NCBI GenBank assembly: GCA_964445195.1
Contig: CAYUKA010000014.1
Span: 1-60,647, forward strand
Direction: 5' to 3'
From: UM-FILTER-47-13 sp964445195
Lineage (GTDB): Bacteria > Pseudomonadota > Alphaproteobacteria > Micavibrionales > Micavibrionaceae
DNA length: 60,647 bases
Shown here one piece after another: positions 27,343 through 36,740 of the stretch; the first letter of the stretch is position 1, and the number at the start of each line of letters is the position of its first letter. Under the pieces are notes generated by a model that saw nothing but the letters and a program-made list of their open reading frames with translations, had not been told where the DNA came from and searched no databases. Made by a program: the position numbers and the translations under genes.

Positions 27343-28392
27343 ATGATTAAAACATCCGTGGCCATACTGGGCGCAGCCCATATTCATATGAATGATTTTA
27401 TTGAGGTGCTGCGCGCCGACCCGGCGGTGCAGGTGAAGGCCGTATGGGACCCGGATCGCGAAAGGGCGTCTGCCTGCGCTGACCGGCTGGGTGCGGAAGT
27501 CAGGGACGATCTTGATAGCATCCTGGACGATCCGGGGATCAGCGCGGTCGTGATCGCGTCTGAAACCGCTCTGCATGATCGGCTGGTGCGTGATGCGGCG
27601 CGGGCGGGCAAGCATATGTTTGTGGAAAAGCCGCTGGGGATGTCGGCAGTGCAGACGCGGGCGCTGGTGCAGGCCGTTGAGGCACAGGGCGCCCTGTTTC
27701 ACACTGGTTTTTTCCTGCGGACCGTCCCTGCCTATCAGGAGCTGCGCCACGCGATTAAAATGGGGCTGCTTGGTGACATCATCGAGGTGCAGCAGCATTA
27801 CAGCCATGATGGGCTAAAGCTGGGCTGGTTTGACGGTTATCCGTGGATGATGGACCCGGATCAGGCGGGCTATGGCGCATTCGGTGATCTCGGCCTGCAT
27901 TGTACCGACTTCCTGCCGTGGCTGCTGGATGATGAAGCCGTTGCTGTGAAAGCGCAGACGGGCCGGGATGAACCTTTAGGCGCTATCGCGCCGGTGGAGC
28001 ATTTTGGAACGGGTGAGCTGAGATTTAGGGGCGGAGCGCTGGCCCGGTTTTATGTCGGCTGGCTGGCTGAAGACCCGCCATTGTTACTCAAGGTAAAGGG
28101 AACGCGGGGATTTGTCGCGATCGACCGGGATATGAAATGGCACAGTGATATTGCCGGGCTTGCCGGACTGGAACAGGATATCGGCACGGCCGGGCCGGAT
28201 GCCGGCAGCGGGCTGGTCACGTTCCTCGATGCTGTGACAGGGCGCCGGGATGACACTGTCTCTCTGGCTGAAACGGTGCAGGCGTCTGCTTTACTGGATC
28301 GTCTCTACGAAACGCAAGGCGGGAAATTTCAGCCGGCACAAACGACAACTCTGGCCCCGGAACTCCCGCATATCTTGACTTTCCCGCGATAA
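27343..28392 (+). CDS. Gfo/Idh/MocA-family oxidoreductase
   Basis: 349 residues from the ATG at 27343; the frame is open upstream through the terminator, which is not coding. The NAD(P)-binding Rossmann part opens V-A-I-L-G-A-A-H-I-H. It contains the family motif E-K-P-L-G near residue 96 and a C-terminal substrate domain with D-L-G-L-H-C-T-D, carrying the catalytic His. Family members oxidise or reduce sugar or cyclitol hydroxyls; the substrate is not inferable here. The ribosome site is weak. Confidence 0.85.
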   Translation: MIKTSVAILGAAHIHMNDFIEVLRADPAVQVKAVWDPDRERASACADRLGAEVRDDLDSILDDPGISAVVIASETALHDRLVRDAARAGKHMFVEKPLGMSAVQTRALVQAVEAQGALFHTGFFLRTVPAYQELRHAIKMGLLGDIIEVQQHYSHDGLKLGWFDGYPWMMDPDQAGYGAFGDLGLHCTDFLPWLLDDEAVAVKAQTGRDEPLGAIAPVEHFGTGELRFRGGALARFYVGWLAEDPPLLLKVKGTRGFVAIDRDMKWHSDIAGLAGLEQDIGTAGPDAGSGLVTFLDAVTGRRDDTVSLAETVQASALLDRLYETQGGKFQPAQTTTLAPELPHILTFPR

Positions 28393-28442
28393 GCGCTTAT
28401 CACAGTCTTTGTTTACAGAATTCTTTTTTGAGGCATTTGGTT

Positions 28443-28565
28443 ATGTTTGATGATTTATTTGATTTCGGCAAAAAGCGCACACTGAAGCAGTCTGTTGGTT
28501 TTTTCCTGTTTTACGCCGGAATTTTCCTCGGGCTTTCCGCGGTTGCCGGTTTGGCAGGCTTATAA
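28443..28565 (+). CDS. 40-residue single-span membrane protein
   Basis: A short gene with a GAGG ribosome site nine bases before the ATG. The protein opens M-F-D-D-L-F-D-F-G-K-K-R-T, an amphipathic basic start, then one hydrophobic helix (about 18-40) with small residues G-L-S-A-V-A-G-L-A-G-L. Similar tiny proteins with an F-D-F-G-K-K-R-T opening occur, as I recall, in other alphaproteobacteria; function unknown. It sits between an oxidoreductase gene and the convergent dsbB gene. Confidence 0.6.
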   Translation: MFDDLFDFGKKRTLKQSVGFFLFYAGIFLGLSAVAGLAGL

Positions 28566-28574
28566 ATAACGGGC

Positions 28575-29114
28575 TTATAAGACGCCATTAGCGCGGCGGG
28601 CGATCATCACAGAAGATATCGCGCAGCCAATCCCGAGCGCAAAGGACATCATCGCGTTGTAAGCCGCCATCGACAGGCCGAAGACCGGGTCGGCCCACGG
28701 AATGACATCACAACGCACGGCCGGTTTGTTATCAAGGATCGCCATCAGGTCTTCGACATTGTTCGGATCGAAATCGACCTCGCAGCCTTCCAGCGCCGAC
28801 TTCCACCAATGCTGCTCAACGCCGACATGATAAAAGGCGATGACGGCACCAACGAAAAAGACCGCTGAGGACAGCAGCACTGCAAGGGCGGAGAACTTCA
28901 TCCATTCTTCCTTGTAAGCGGCGGCAATGCCCATCACACCGAGAAGGGCCGTTATCACATAGGGCCAGCGCTGGTAGATACAGAGGATACAAGGCTCCAG
29001 CCCGAACGCGTATTCGGCGATCAGCGCCATCATCAGGCTGGTCGTCGAGACCAGGAAAATTCCGCCGCATACCGCGATCGAATTGGCGAGTAGGTATTTT
29101 AAGGCGTCATACAT
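28575..29114 (-). CDS. dsbB: DsbB-family disulfide bond formation protein
   Basis: 179 residues with four membrane spans. The first redox pair is C42-I-L-C45, in E-P-C-I-L-C-I-Y-Q-R-W, and the second is C111/C135 in the long periplasmic loop. This is the DsbB plan: it reoxidises a periplasmic thiol oxidase such as DsbA and passes electrons to ubiquinone. Cys-rich secreted proteins encoded at 42-55 kb would be likely clients. It is followed on the opposite strand by the 40-residue membrane protein gene. Confidence 0.88.
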   Translation of the reverse strand: MYDALKYLLANSIAVCGGIFLVSTTSLMMALIAEYAFGLEPCILCIYQRWPYVITALLGVMGIAAAYKEEWMKFSALAVLLSSAVFFVGAVIAFYHVGVEQHWWKSALEGCEVDFDPNNVEDLMAILDNKPAVRCDVIPWADPVFGLSMAAYNAMMSFALGIGCAISSVMIARRANGVL

Positions 29115-29136
29115 GATAAACCTGTCTTCTTCAGGG

Positions 29137-29781
29137 CTATAATAATGATTTAATCGCGGTTTTGATAATGTCGAATGCCTCCGGCCCGAAATAAACCACA
29201 GCGAATGTCAAAAGGGCAATCCATGCAATACCGATCACGGCCCCGGCGATCACGGCCAGCCCGTCGCGCATCATGAAACCGGCAGACATCAATGCGATGC
29301 CGAAACTGGGCGCGGTGTTGGTCAGCGGCAGCGGGATACAGACCGTTAAGGCCATCAGCAGGCCGAGCAGGCCGAAAAAGCGCGACGCGCCATCCTGTGT
29401 GACCCAGCGCAGGCGCGGGCGGATAATGACTTCCAGCCGCTTCATCCACGGGATCAGCCCGTCCAGCAGACCGGCAAGCTTGTCGCGGGCCATGGTTTGG
29501 TCCCTTATCTTCCGGGGCAGCCAGATGGTATGAGCGCCCAGTGCCTGCTGCGCTGTCAGCAGCACCAGCGGTGAGGCCAGTGCGACATTGACGCCCGGCG
29601 GCACCGGCAGCGGCAGGGCCATCGGCGCGGCGAAGATCAACAGCAACATGGCGATCCCGCGTTCATGCAGCGCTTTGATCAGGCTGTCGATGCTGACCGT
29701 ATCGCCGGTCAGGTCGTTTTTTAAATCATCTAGCAGGACGGCGAGGCTGCGAATCTCTGGGGCGGTGTTGGTCATGTTCAT
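29137..29781 (-). CDS. exoD: ExoD-family membrane protein
   Basis: 214 residues. A short cytoplasmic N-terminus carries the L-x-x-A-L-H-E-R-G motif (about residue 46), then four or five membrane segments, with P-L-P-V-P-P-G near residue 57 and C-I-P-L-P-L-T-N-T-A-P near residue 148. The family is linked to exopolysaccharide synthesis in rhizobia, but its molecular role is unknown. It is upstream of dsbB on the same strand, 22 bases away. Confidence 0.85.
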   Translation of the reverse strand: MNMTNTAPEIRSLAVLLDDLKNDLTGDTVSIDSLIKALHERGIAMLLLIFAAPMALPLPVPPGVNVALASPLVLLTAQQALGAHTIWLPRKIRDQTMARDKLAGLLDGLIPWMKRLEVIIRPRLRWVTQDGASRFFGLLGLLMALTVCIPLPLTNTAPSFGIALMSAGFMMRDGLAVIAGAVIGIAWIALLTFAVVYFGPEAFDIIKTAIKSLL

Positions 29782-29911
29782 AGCATGACCTTAAACCAAA
29801 AACAGGGCGGGGCGAAAATTATTCGTGAACCGTTAACTTCTTGGCAAATCATAAGCTTTACCATGTTTTGTAAAGGGTAATAAACAATACGGGTAAGGAA
29901 CAGATAGCGTC

Positions 29912-30235
29912 ATGCCACGCGAGGATCGCCGGATCATATTTTCATTTGATGAAGTGTTTAAGGCGCTTTATGCCTTGTGCATGCAACGTGAAATCCGGCG
30001 GCCGCCGCCCGGCGAAATTACGGCAATCAAGGTCGATGAGGATATCGAGAGCAAGCTGATTGTCACAATTTCCAATATTCAGGAAGATTCCGAGCGTGAG
30101 GCCGAATATAGCCGCGATTTCCTGGCGGCGGCCCTGATGCTGTATTGCCGCAGTCTGGGTATTCCTATTTCCAAGCAGGCGCGCAAGTCCGTCGAGCTGA
30201 AGGATGACGGAGTTGTCTTGCGGCTGGTGATTTAG
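29912..30235 (+). CDS. Conserved-looking hypothetical protein
   Basis: 107 residues with AAGGA before the ATG. A helix-strand pattern includes F-S-F-D-E-V-F-K-A-L-Y-A and a helix E-Y-S-R-D-F-L-A-A-A-L-M-L-Y. There is no signal peptide or membrane segment. I do not recognise it. It is divergent from exoD and may have its own promoter in the 130-base gap. Confidence 0.55.
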   Translation: MPREDRRIIFSFDEVFKALYALCMQREIRRPPPGEITAIKVDEDIESKLIVTISNIQEDSEREAEYSRDFLAAALMLYCRSLGIPISKQARKSVELKDDGVVLRLVI

Positions 30236-30626
30236 GGCAGAGCGTTTTCCAGATGGCCATATCTGTGGATACCTTGATTCTTTACAAGTAAATCAGTACG
30301 ATAGTATGTGGATAATTTTCCGCATCCCGCCCGCCCCCGCTTCACGGAGGTTCCTGTCATGGTTCACGTCCCGATCTGTACGGCCCGTCTTTACGGTTCG
30401 CCGCCGGCCCTGTCATTTAAAATGCAAAGCAGCGTGACACGGCGCGGATTTTTAGGCGCTTGTTTTACGGAAAGCGTTGGAATGCAAAGAAAAAAATATG
30501 CGCAAAGTAAGACTCTGTTAACGGTTAATAATCAATATATTAACAATTTCATGAAAAAATTAATAATATACATAATTCAAAAATGCGCGTTTTTGAATCC
30601 TGCAAAGGGGAGGTCCGGGGGTTAAT
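30236..30626 (+). other. Leader region before the giant fibre gene
   Basis: 390 bases that hold no gene I trust. A sigma-70-like promoter is at 30274-30302. The last 120 bases are strongly AT-rich with repeated TTAATA motifs, in contrast to the GC-rich surroundings. This looks like a long untranslated leader or an additional promoter region for the fibre gene. Confidence 0.45.
30274..30302 (+). promoter_or_regulatory. Candidate sigma-70 promoter for the fibre operon
   Basis: TTGATT and TACGAT hexamers separated by exactly 17 bases, with the fibre gene as the next gene downstream about 320 bases away. Based on matching by eye only. Confidence 0.35.
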
Positions 30627-33600
30627 TTGTTATTCAGCTTTTTAAGGCGTATTGGTAAGACGGAAAAGGGGCGCGGCCGCAATGGCGAGCGCCCTGAAAC
30701 GCGTTCTGAGGCAGTGCGTCACTATCGTTCAGGGCGTATGGGCGAAAGCGGTAACGTCTTCTTCACGCTGTTTGGTGCGGTGGCGCTGGTCGGGGTCGTC
30801 GGGGTCGCGACTTCGACACTGATGCGCGGGCCGGTCGGCACTGTCGTCAAGCTGAACCAGGTCGCCAAGGCCGAAGCCGAAATGCAGATTGCCCAAAGGC
30901 TGGCGATGCTGGAGGCGGTTGAATCAGACCCTGCAAATGCCGGCGATTGTGATGCGGATACATATGTTGAACCGCTGGCGCCGGACAGTTGTGGTAACGG
31001 TTTAACGGGCGGCGGGTGTTTGCCGAGTGCTGTCGGGTCATCCAAAACCGACCCGTGGGGTACGGATTACGGTTATTGTGCGTGGGATCACGGTACCGTT
31101 ATCGGGGATGCCTGTGTTGGCGGTGGCGTTCTTGATGGCACGGACTCGGAAAGCCAGACATCAATTGCAATTATCTCTGCCGGTCCGGACCGGAATTTCC
31201 AGACGGAGTGTGCGGCGCATCCTACTTATGTTGACAGAGACGCGACCAGCGATGACATTATTCTGGATGTAAACTATGCCGGTGCCGTCGATATTTCCGG
31301 TGGCCTGTGGGCGCTGAAATCCGGCGATCCGAACACGGCAACGGTCGGTGATCGTGATATTGAGGTCGGCGGTGAAGCCCGTTTCGAAAGCGCCGCCCGG
31401 TTCGGTGGTTCGGTCGGTTTGCAGGACAATGCCCGCCTCGAGTTTCTTGGCAATAACAGTTATCTCCAGCTTCCTGATGAAACGGCGTCGGGGACCTGTA
31501 ACGGACCCAATACCGGCGTACTGCGCCGGAACACGACGAGTGGCCAGGTGGTGGAGATTTGTGATCCCACCGCGCCTGGTGATGGCTGGGTCGAGGTTGG
31601 CGGATCAGGATCAATCGCGGGGGCTGCTGGTGCTACCGCTGGTGATATCCAGTTCCGTTCGACGGCTGTCGGCGCTTTTGATGCCGATACCGGCGGCGTG
31701 TTCAATTATAACCCCGCTCTTGACACATTATATGTTCCGAATGCCGAGCTTTCAGCCGGGCTGACGGCGGCCACGGTGACGGCAACGGGGGATATCGTTC
31801 TGGGCGGCACGATTACCGATAGCGATGGTGATGTAACGATCGGTGAGGCGCTGGTGGTCAGCGGCAATATCAATGGCAATACGATAACCGGTAGTGCTCT
31901 TGTTGCAGAAGCGGGCGGGCTGACGTCTACTATGGGCACGACAAATCTTGGCATCACAAATGCAACCGACTTGACGGCGACGACCGTGGACACGGGTAGC
32001 CTGTTTGTCAGCGCCGGAACCGTTCTTGGGGGAACGCTTCAGGTCGATGGCGATATTTCCGATGGCGACAGTAATGTCACAATTGCCGATAGTCTTGATA
32101 TCACCGAAGATGTTTTCGCGCGTTCGTTCCAGGATATTAACGGCGGTGCCAGCCATGAAGGCATGTTTTTCAGCGCGGGCAACCTGACTCTTGAAACCGA
32201 CGGTAACATCGCGCTGTCCATCGACCAGATGGGTGATGTGACGGTTGAAAATCACCTTGATGTGATGGGTGATGTCGGGATCGGTATTACAAACCCGGCG
32301 GTTGATCTGGATGTTGCCGGGGCAATTCGTGTCGGTATGCGTAATATTTGTGACCTGGCCGTGGTGGGGGCTTTGCGCTATGTCTCCGGTTCGGATGAAT
32401 TGGAAATCTGTTCGCCGACAGGTGATGGTTCCGGCGGCTGGGGCTGGACCACAATCGGTACGGCGAATGGCGGCGGCGGCGGAATTGGCGGCTTGTGGAC
32501 TGATGAAACCGATTATATCCGTTATGAGAACTCGACCTTCGTCGTTAAGGAAGGCCAGTCGCTTAGCTTCTCTTCGGCGCTGGAAGGCGCCGGTACACGC
32601 TTTATCTGGTACCCCAGCGCCGGATCGCTGCGGGCCGGAACGGTTACAGGCACAGAATGGGATGACGGGCAGGTCGGGCAGGATACGGCGGCATTCGGTA
32701 ATGATGTACAGGCCAGCGGCGATTACAGCTTTGCCATCGGTCGTGATACGCGCGCGCTTGCTAATCATTCGATGGCTTTCGGCCTTGGCGAGGCAACCGG
32801 AACGGTGCCGCAGGTTGATGGCGAAGGTTCGCTCGGCATCTTTATGGGCGATCAGTCGGGCCGGCTGCTGAGCGACACGAACACGATGGGCATTTACGGC
32901 GGCGACCTGCGGCTCAGCTCCGGCAATTTACAATTGTTCGAAGGCGATATGATCATCAGCGACGGTACGGAAACCACGGCCACAGGCGCGTTGTTGCTGG
33001 ATGTCGAGGGTAAGATCGGCGCGACTCAATATTGTAGCCCCGATGATAATTTCTGTTTCACGCCGCAGGAAATCGCGACCGGCTCGGTCGGCGCGCCGGG
33101 CAATGATACGGAAGTGATCTTTAACTCCGGCGGGGCGCTGGGCACTGATCCGGGTTTTGTCTTTTTGCGATCATCCGGCAATCTGGGTATTGGCACAAAC
33201 ACGCCACAGAAAGCGCTCCATATAGTGTCTGAAGATCCGGACATTACGCTCGAATTCAGTGGTACACCGACAGGAGGTATTGCAGGTATTGATTTTGTCA
33301 GTACTGGGGGGAGCTTACTAGGCACGGTTGGCGGTAACCGCCAGACCGGGACTATGTATATGTATGGTCAAGAAGGTTTTGAATTCCTGGTCTGGGGAGC
33401 TGGCGAAGTTATGCGGCTGACATCTGCCGGCCGTCTGGGCATCGGCACGACAACCCCCGGGACACAACTTCACCTGACCGAACAAATGCTCCTTGGCAAT
33501 GTCGATGATTGTACTGCGGATACGCAGGGCGCTTTGCGGCTGAATGCCGGCGGCGATATCCTTGAAATGTGTGATTTTGCCGGATCCGGCGGCTATATCG

Positions 33601-36600
33601 CGATCGGCGGTGCGTCTGTCGCAGCGCCGGGCAGCGACCGGCAGGTTGTGTTCAATTCCGGCGGCGCGCTCGCCGCGACAGCCGGGTTCGTTTTCGATAG
33701 CAGCGGCCGCCTTGGTGTCGGCACGGCCACGCCCGCGGCGCAGCTTGATGTGGCTGGCGATATCGTCCTGTCCGGCGACATCGAGCTGTCCAGCGACGAC
33801 GCCCGCATACGAGGCGGGATGACCGGCGGGTTCATCGGCATTAACGAAGATAATGTTTCGGCGACGGCGTCGTCGAACAATATGCTGCTCTCCAGCCCCA
33901 CCAATATCTTCTTAACGATTGATGATAACGCAAACGCGGCTACGAACGTTTTGTCTGTCGGTCATGACGGTGACGACCCCGGCGGTGCGGGCTGGCAGGA
34001 ACTGTTCAGAATTTCCGAAGACGGTGTCAGTTATTTTTCCACCTCGCTGGGCATCGGCGATTCGACGCCCGATCTGACGCTTTTGCTCGATGTGGAAGGG
34101 CAGATCGGCGCGGATCAGTATTGCGATGAGAACGGCACGTTCTGTTTCCTGCCGGAGGATGTCGCGAATAACGCGGTACCGGGCGCGAACACCGAAATTC
34201 TGTTTAACAGCGGCGGCGTACTGGGCACCGACCCCGGCTTCGTGTTCCTGCGCTCCAGTGGGCGGCTGGGTATTGGAACGGCGGCCCCGGATCACGCCCT
34301 CCATATTTTCGGCGATGCCATAAGGCTGCAAAGCGCGCGCACTGATATCACCTTACGTGATACTGACAGCACAATGAGCGGTAACGATCTGCTCGATAGC
34401 AACCTTTTTTTCAGGGATGGTAATAATTCAATTGCAGCAAGGCTGGGCTTTATAAATTCTCGTATCTTCGCTCTTAGCACGAATTATGATGATCTACATT
34501 TGTCGGCACAGGAAAATCTTGTTCTGTTCACGTCCGGCGAGTCGCGCATGGTCGTCACACCTGACGGCAATGTCGGCATCGGCACCGATACGCCCGACAC
34601 CATTCTATATGTCAGCGGCAATGTTCCAGGCGATAACAATTTTGTCGCTACGATAGAGAACAGCGGCGATGACGGTGAATTTCTGCGGATGATCAATGAT
34701 CTGGGCAATAATGTCATAGAGTTGATACAGACTAGCAGCGGTGCCGGTCAAATCGATCTTTTAAAAGCCGACGGTACGGAAATCGGCATTCGCCTGGATG
34801 GTGATGACGGGCAGATGATTGTGCGCGGAACCAGCGGCTGGGTTCGTTTAACAGACACAGATAGTTTTTCTGATGCCGCCGACTATTTTATGATAGATTC
34901 GGGTACCGGCAGCGGCGAAGCCCTGGAGTTCAGCTTCTATGACGACAGCGCCGGCAGTACTCAAAGCATTATACAATTTGCCAGCACAGGTCTTGTCCGC
35001 TTCGAAAGCACCGGCGCGATGCTCGTTAATCGCGGCGTAACAGGCGAGCGCCCGGCCGTGCCGGAAAACGGGATGTTCCGTTACAACACGACCAACGACC
35101 AGTTCGAGGTTTATGAAGCCGGTAACTGGGTCAATGTCATTACCGGCGGCCTTGGCGGCACCCCGGCCGGCGGCGCGGACCGCCAGGTGCAGTTTAACAG
35201 TGGCGGGTCATTGACTGGTGATGCAGGTTTTGTCTTCACAAGTGTTGGCCGTCTGGGGCTTGGCACTGCGGCGCCGGGAGACAGGTTGCATGTCGTCGCG
35301 CCATCCGATGACGATGCTGCTGCATTCGTCGTGAATGATAGTTCCACTAGCATTACAACCAGCGAGGGAGTGTATATCATTAACTCCGACACGACGGACA
35401 ATAATTATGCACTCTTACAATTTGCAGATTCGGTCGATGGATTTGTATCTGGCATGATAGGAACAAAAATCACCGATCACGCGAATAATTATGGAGATCT
35501 GCAATTCTGGACACGAGGTCCGTCAAGTAACGGAATCAGGATGCATATAGATGAAGATGGCAGTGTCGGCATCGGCACGACAACGCCCGGCACATCAATC
35601 CTGTATGTCAGCGGCAGTACACTCAATAATGAAGCGCTGGTGACAATTGAAAATACCGGCGATGGTGGTGAGTTTTTAAGTGCTGTCAATGATCTCGGCA
35701 ACCCGGTTATTGCCCTTAATCAGAGAACCAATGGTAGCGGCGTTGTCCGAATTCGTGATGGATTGGGCGACACACGGATAACTCTTGAAGCGACAACCGG
35801 CGATACCGGCAAAATTAGTCTTAACTCTTCCGGTTTTGTTACAGGTGGCGAGCAAGACCTTGAGCTCTTCGTCTTCGGTGACACCGGCTCAATCAACTAT
35901 TGTGACGAAGCCGGCAATGATTGTTTTACAGCGGCTGACGTTGCCTTGCTGGCCGGTGGTTCGGTGCCGGCGCCGGGCGGCGATCGCCAGGTCGTGTTTA
36001 ACAGCGGCGGCTCTTTCGATGCGTTTACGGACTTCGTTTTCACCAGCACGGGTAATCTGGGCATCGGAACGGCGTCGCCGGATGAATTGCTTGAGATTGG
36101 CAATGGCGTGGCTCCACCCATATTTACAACGGATCCTGATAAGGCCGTTCTTCTGGGCACGACTGTTGACGGCGAGGAAATCGCTTACCAGCTCTATGCA
36201 AATGACGGTACCAACAACATCCGGACCAAGTTATATGTAGACGATGCGGCGCTTTGGACCGGGATCGATTACAGTTATGGGACGTCTCTAAACGGTTTCT
36301 CTATCAGCATGGGCGGCACGCAGCAGATGGTGATAGACGTGCTTGGTAATGTCGGCATCGGCTCCACAACCCCGCAGACGCGGCTTGATGTTGATGGCAC
36401 GCTCAAAATGGCCTACGGCGGCGAAGCTTGTGACGCGAACCGTCAGGGCGCGATCCATTTCGACAGCAGCGACAGCAATTTCTACGTTTGTCAGGATGGG
36501 GCGAATTGGCAACGTGTTGTGACCACCGGTGGCGGTGGCGGCGGTTTGCCGGCCGCGGGCGCGGATAGTCAAATCCAGTTTAACAGTGGCAACGAGCTAT

Positions 36601-36740
36601 GGGCCGATGCGAACTTCGTTTACACCAGCGCCGGCGATTTCATCGTCGGTTCACCGCAGATTAACGACACCGGTACGGGTACCGAAGACAGCCGATGTTC
36701 TTTTACAGGTCGGCAAGCGCGTTTCGGGCGGGCAGTGTAG
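30627..36740 (+). CDS. Giant S74-type fibre protein, part 1 (2037 aa, ends at a frameshift)
   Basis: First half of a fibre gene of about 12 kb. A basic N-terminus is followed by one membrane segment (about 44-66). Residues 85-215 resemble a pseudopilin-like head: D-P-W-G-T-D-Y-G-Y-C and A-I-I-S-A-G-P-D-R-N-F. After that come about ten copies of a beta-rich unit with F-N-S-G-G...F-V-F and L-G-I-G-T-x-T-P, as in phage and bacterial fibres. The frame ends 15 codons after the second half's frame opens, at a point where the protein should continue. The TTG start follows a GGGGAGG site; an ATG at 30738 (M38, with AGGG) is an alternative that still keeps the membrane segment. As written, this half has no chaperone. 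Confidence 0.8.
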   Translation: MLFSFLRRIGKTEKGRGRNGERPETRSEAVRHYRSGRMGESGNVFFTLFGAVALVGVVGVATSTLMRGPVGTVVKLNQVAKAEAEMQIAQRLAMLEAVESDPANAGDCDADTYVEPLAPDSCGNGLTGGGCLPSAVGSSKTDPWGTDYGYCAWDHGTVIGDACVGGGVLDGTDSESQTSIAIISAGPDRNFQTECAAHPTYVDRDATSDDIILDVNYAGAVDISGGLWALKSGDPNTATVGDRDIEVGGEARFESAARFGGSVGLQDNARLEFLGNNSYLQLPDETASGTCNGPNTGVLRRNTTSGQVVEICDPTAPGDGWVEVGGSGSIAGAAGATAGDIQFRSTAVGAFDADTGGVFNYNPALDTLYVPNAELSAGLTAATVTATGDIVLGGTITDSDGDVTIGEALVVSGNINGNTITGSALVAEAGGLTSTMGTTNLGITNATDLTATTVDTGSLFVSAGTVLGGTLQVDGDISDGDSNVTIADSLDITEDVFARSFQDINGGASHEGMFFSAGNLTLETDGNIALSIDQMGDVTVENHLDVMGDVGIGITNPAVDLDVAGAIRVGMRNICDLAVVGALRYVSGSDELEICSPTGDGSGGWGWTTIGTANGGGGGIGGLWTDETDYIRYENSTFVVKEGQSLSFSSALEGAGTRFIWYPSAGSLRAGTVTGTEWDDGQVGQDTAAFGNDVQASGDYSFAIGRDTRALANHSMAFGLGEATGTVPQVDGEGSLGIFMGDQSGRLLSDTNTMGIYGGDLRLSSGNLQLFEGDMIISDGTETTATGALLLDVEGKIGATQYCSPDDNFCFTPQEIATGSVGAPGNDTEVIFNSGGALGTDPGFVFLRSSGNLGIGTNTPQKALHIVSEDPDITLEFSGTPTGGIAGIDFVSTGGSLLGTVGGNRQTGTMYMYGQEGFEFLVWGAGEVMRLTSAGRLGIGTTTPGTQLHLTEQMLLGNVDDCTADTQGALRLNAGGDILEMCDFAGSGGYIAIGGASVAAPGSDRQVVFNSGGALAATAGFVFDSSGRLGVGTATPAAQLDVAGDIVLSGDIELSSDDARIRGGMTGGFIGINEDNVSATASSNNMLLSSPTNIFLTIDDNANAATNVLSVGHDGDDPGGAGWQELFRISEDGVSYFSTSLGIGDSTPDLTLLLDVEGQIGADQYCDENGTFCFLPEDVANNAVPGANTEILFNSGGVLGTDPGFVFLRSSGRLGIGTAAPDHALHIFGDAIRLQSARTDITLRDTDSTMSGNDLLDSNLFFRDGNNSIAARLGFINSRIFALSTNYDDLHLSAQENLVLFTSGESRMVVTPDGNVGIGTDTPDTILYVSGNVPGDNNFVATIENSGDDGEFLRMINDLGNNVIELIQTSSGAGQIDLLKADGTEIGIRLDGDDGQMIVRGTSGWVRLTDTDSFSDAADYFMIDSGTGSGEALEFSFYDDSAGSTQSIIQFASTGLVRFESTGAMLVNRGVTGERPAVPENGMFRYNTTNDQFEVYEAGNWVNVITGGLGGTPAGGADRQVQFNSGGSLTGDAGFVFTSVGRLGLGTAAPGDRLHVVAPSDDDAAAFVVNDSSTSITTSEGVYIINSDTTDNNYALLQFADSVDGFVSGMIGTKITDHANNYGDLQFWTRGPSSNGIRMHIDEDGSVGIGTTTPGTSILYVSGSTLNNEALVTIENTGDGGEFLSAVNDLGNPVIALNQRTNGSGVVRIRDGLGDTRITLEATTGDTGKISLNSSGFVTGGEQDLELFVFGDTGSINYCDEAGNDCFTAADVALLAGGSVPAPGGDRQVVFNSGGSFDAFTDFVFTSTGNLGIGTASPDELLEIGNGVAPPIFTTDPDKAVLLGTTVDGEEIAYQLYANDGTNNIRTKLYVDDAALWTGIDYSYGTSLNGFSISMGGTQQMVIDVLGNVGIGSTTPQTRLDVDGTLKMAYGGEACDANRQGAIHFDSSDSNFYVCQDGANWQRVVTTGGGGGGLPAAGADSQIQFNSGNELWADANFVYTSAGDFIVGSPQINDTGTGTEDSRCSFTGRQARFGRAV

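Noticed and set aside
30308..30625. 105-codon open frame just before the fibre gene
   Set aside because: It has no ribosome site, odd composition, and its second half lies in the AT-rich leader; nothing protein-like is recognisable.
31752..32768. 338-codon minus-strand frame opposite the fibre N-terminal half
   Set aside because: Shadow of the fibre reading frame, with low-complexity Arg/Ala composition and no domain.
36680..36700. Programmed -1 frameshift joining the fibre halves
   Set aside because: There is no X-XXY-YYZ slippery heptamer in the correct frame and no long homopolymer; a lost base fits better.
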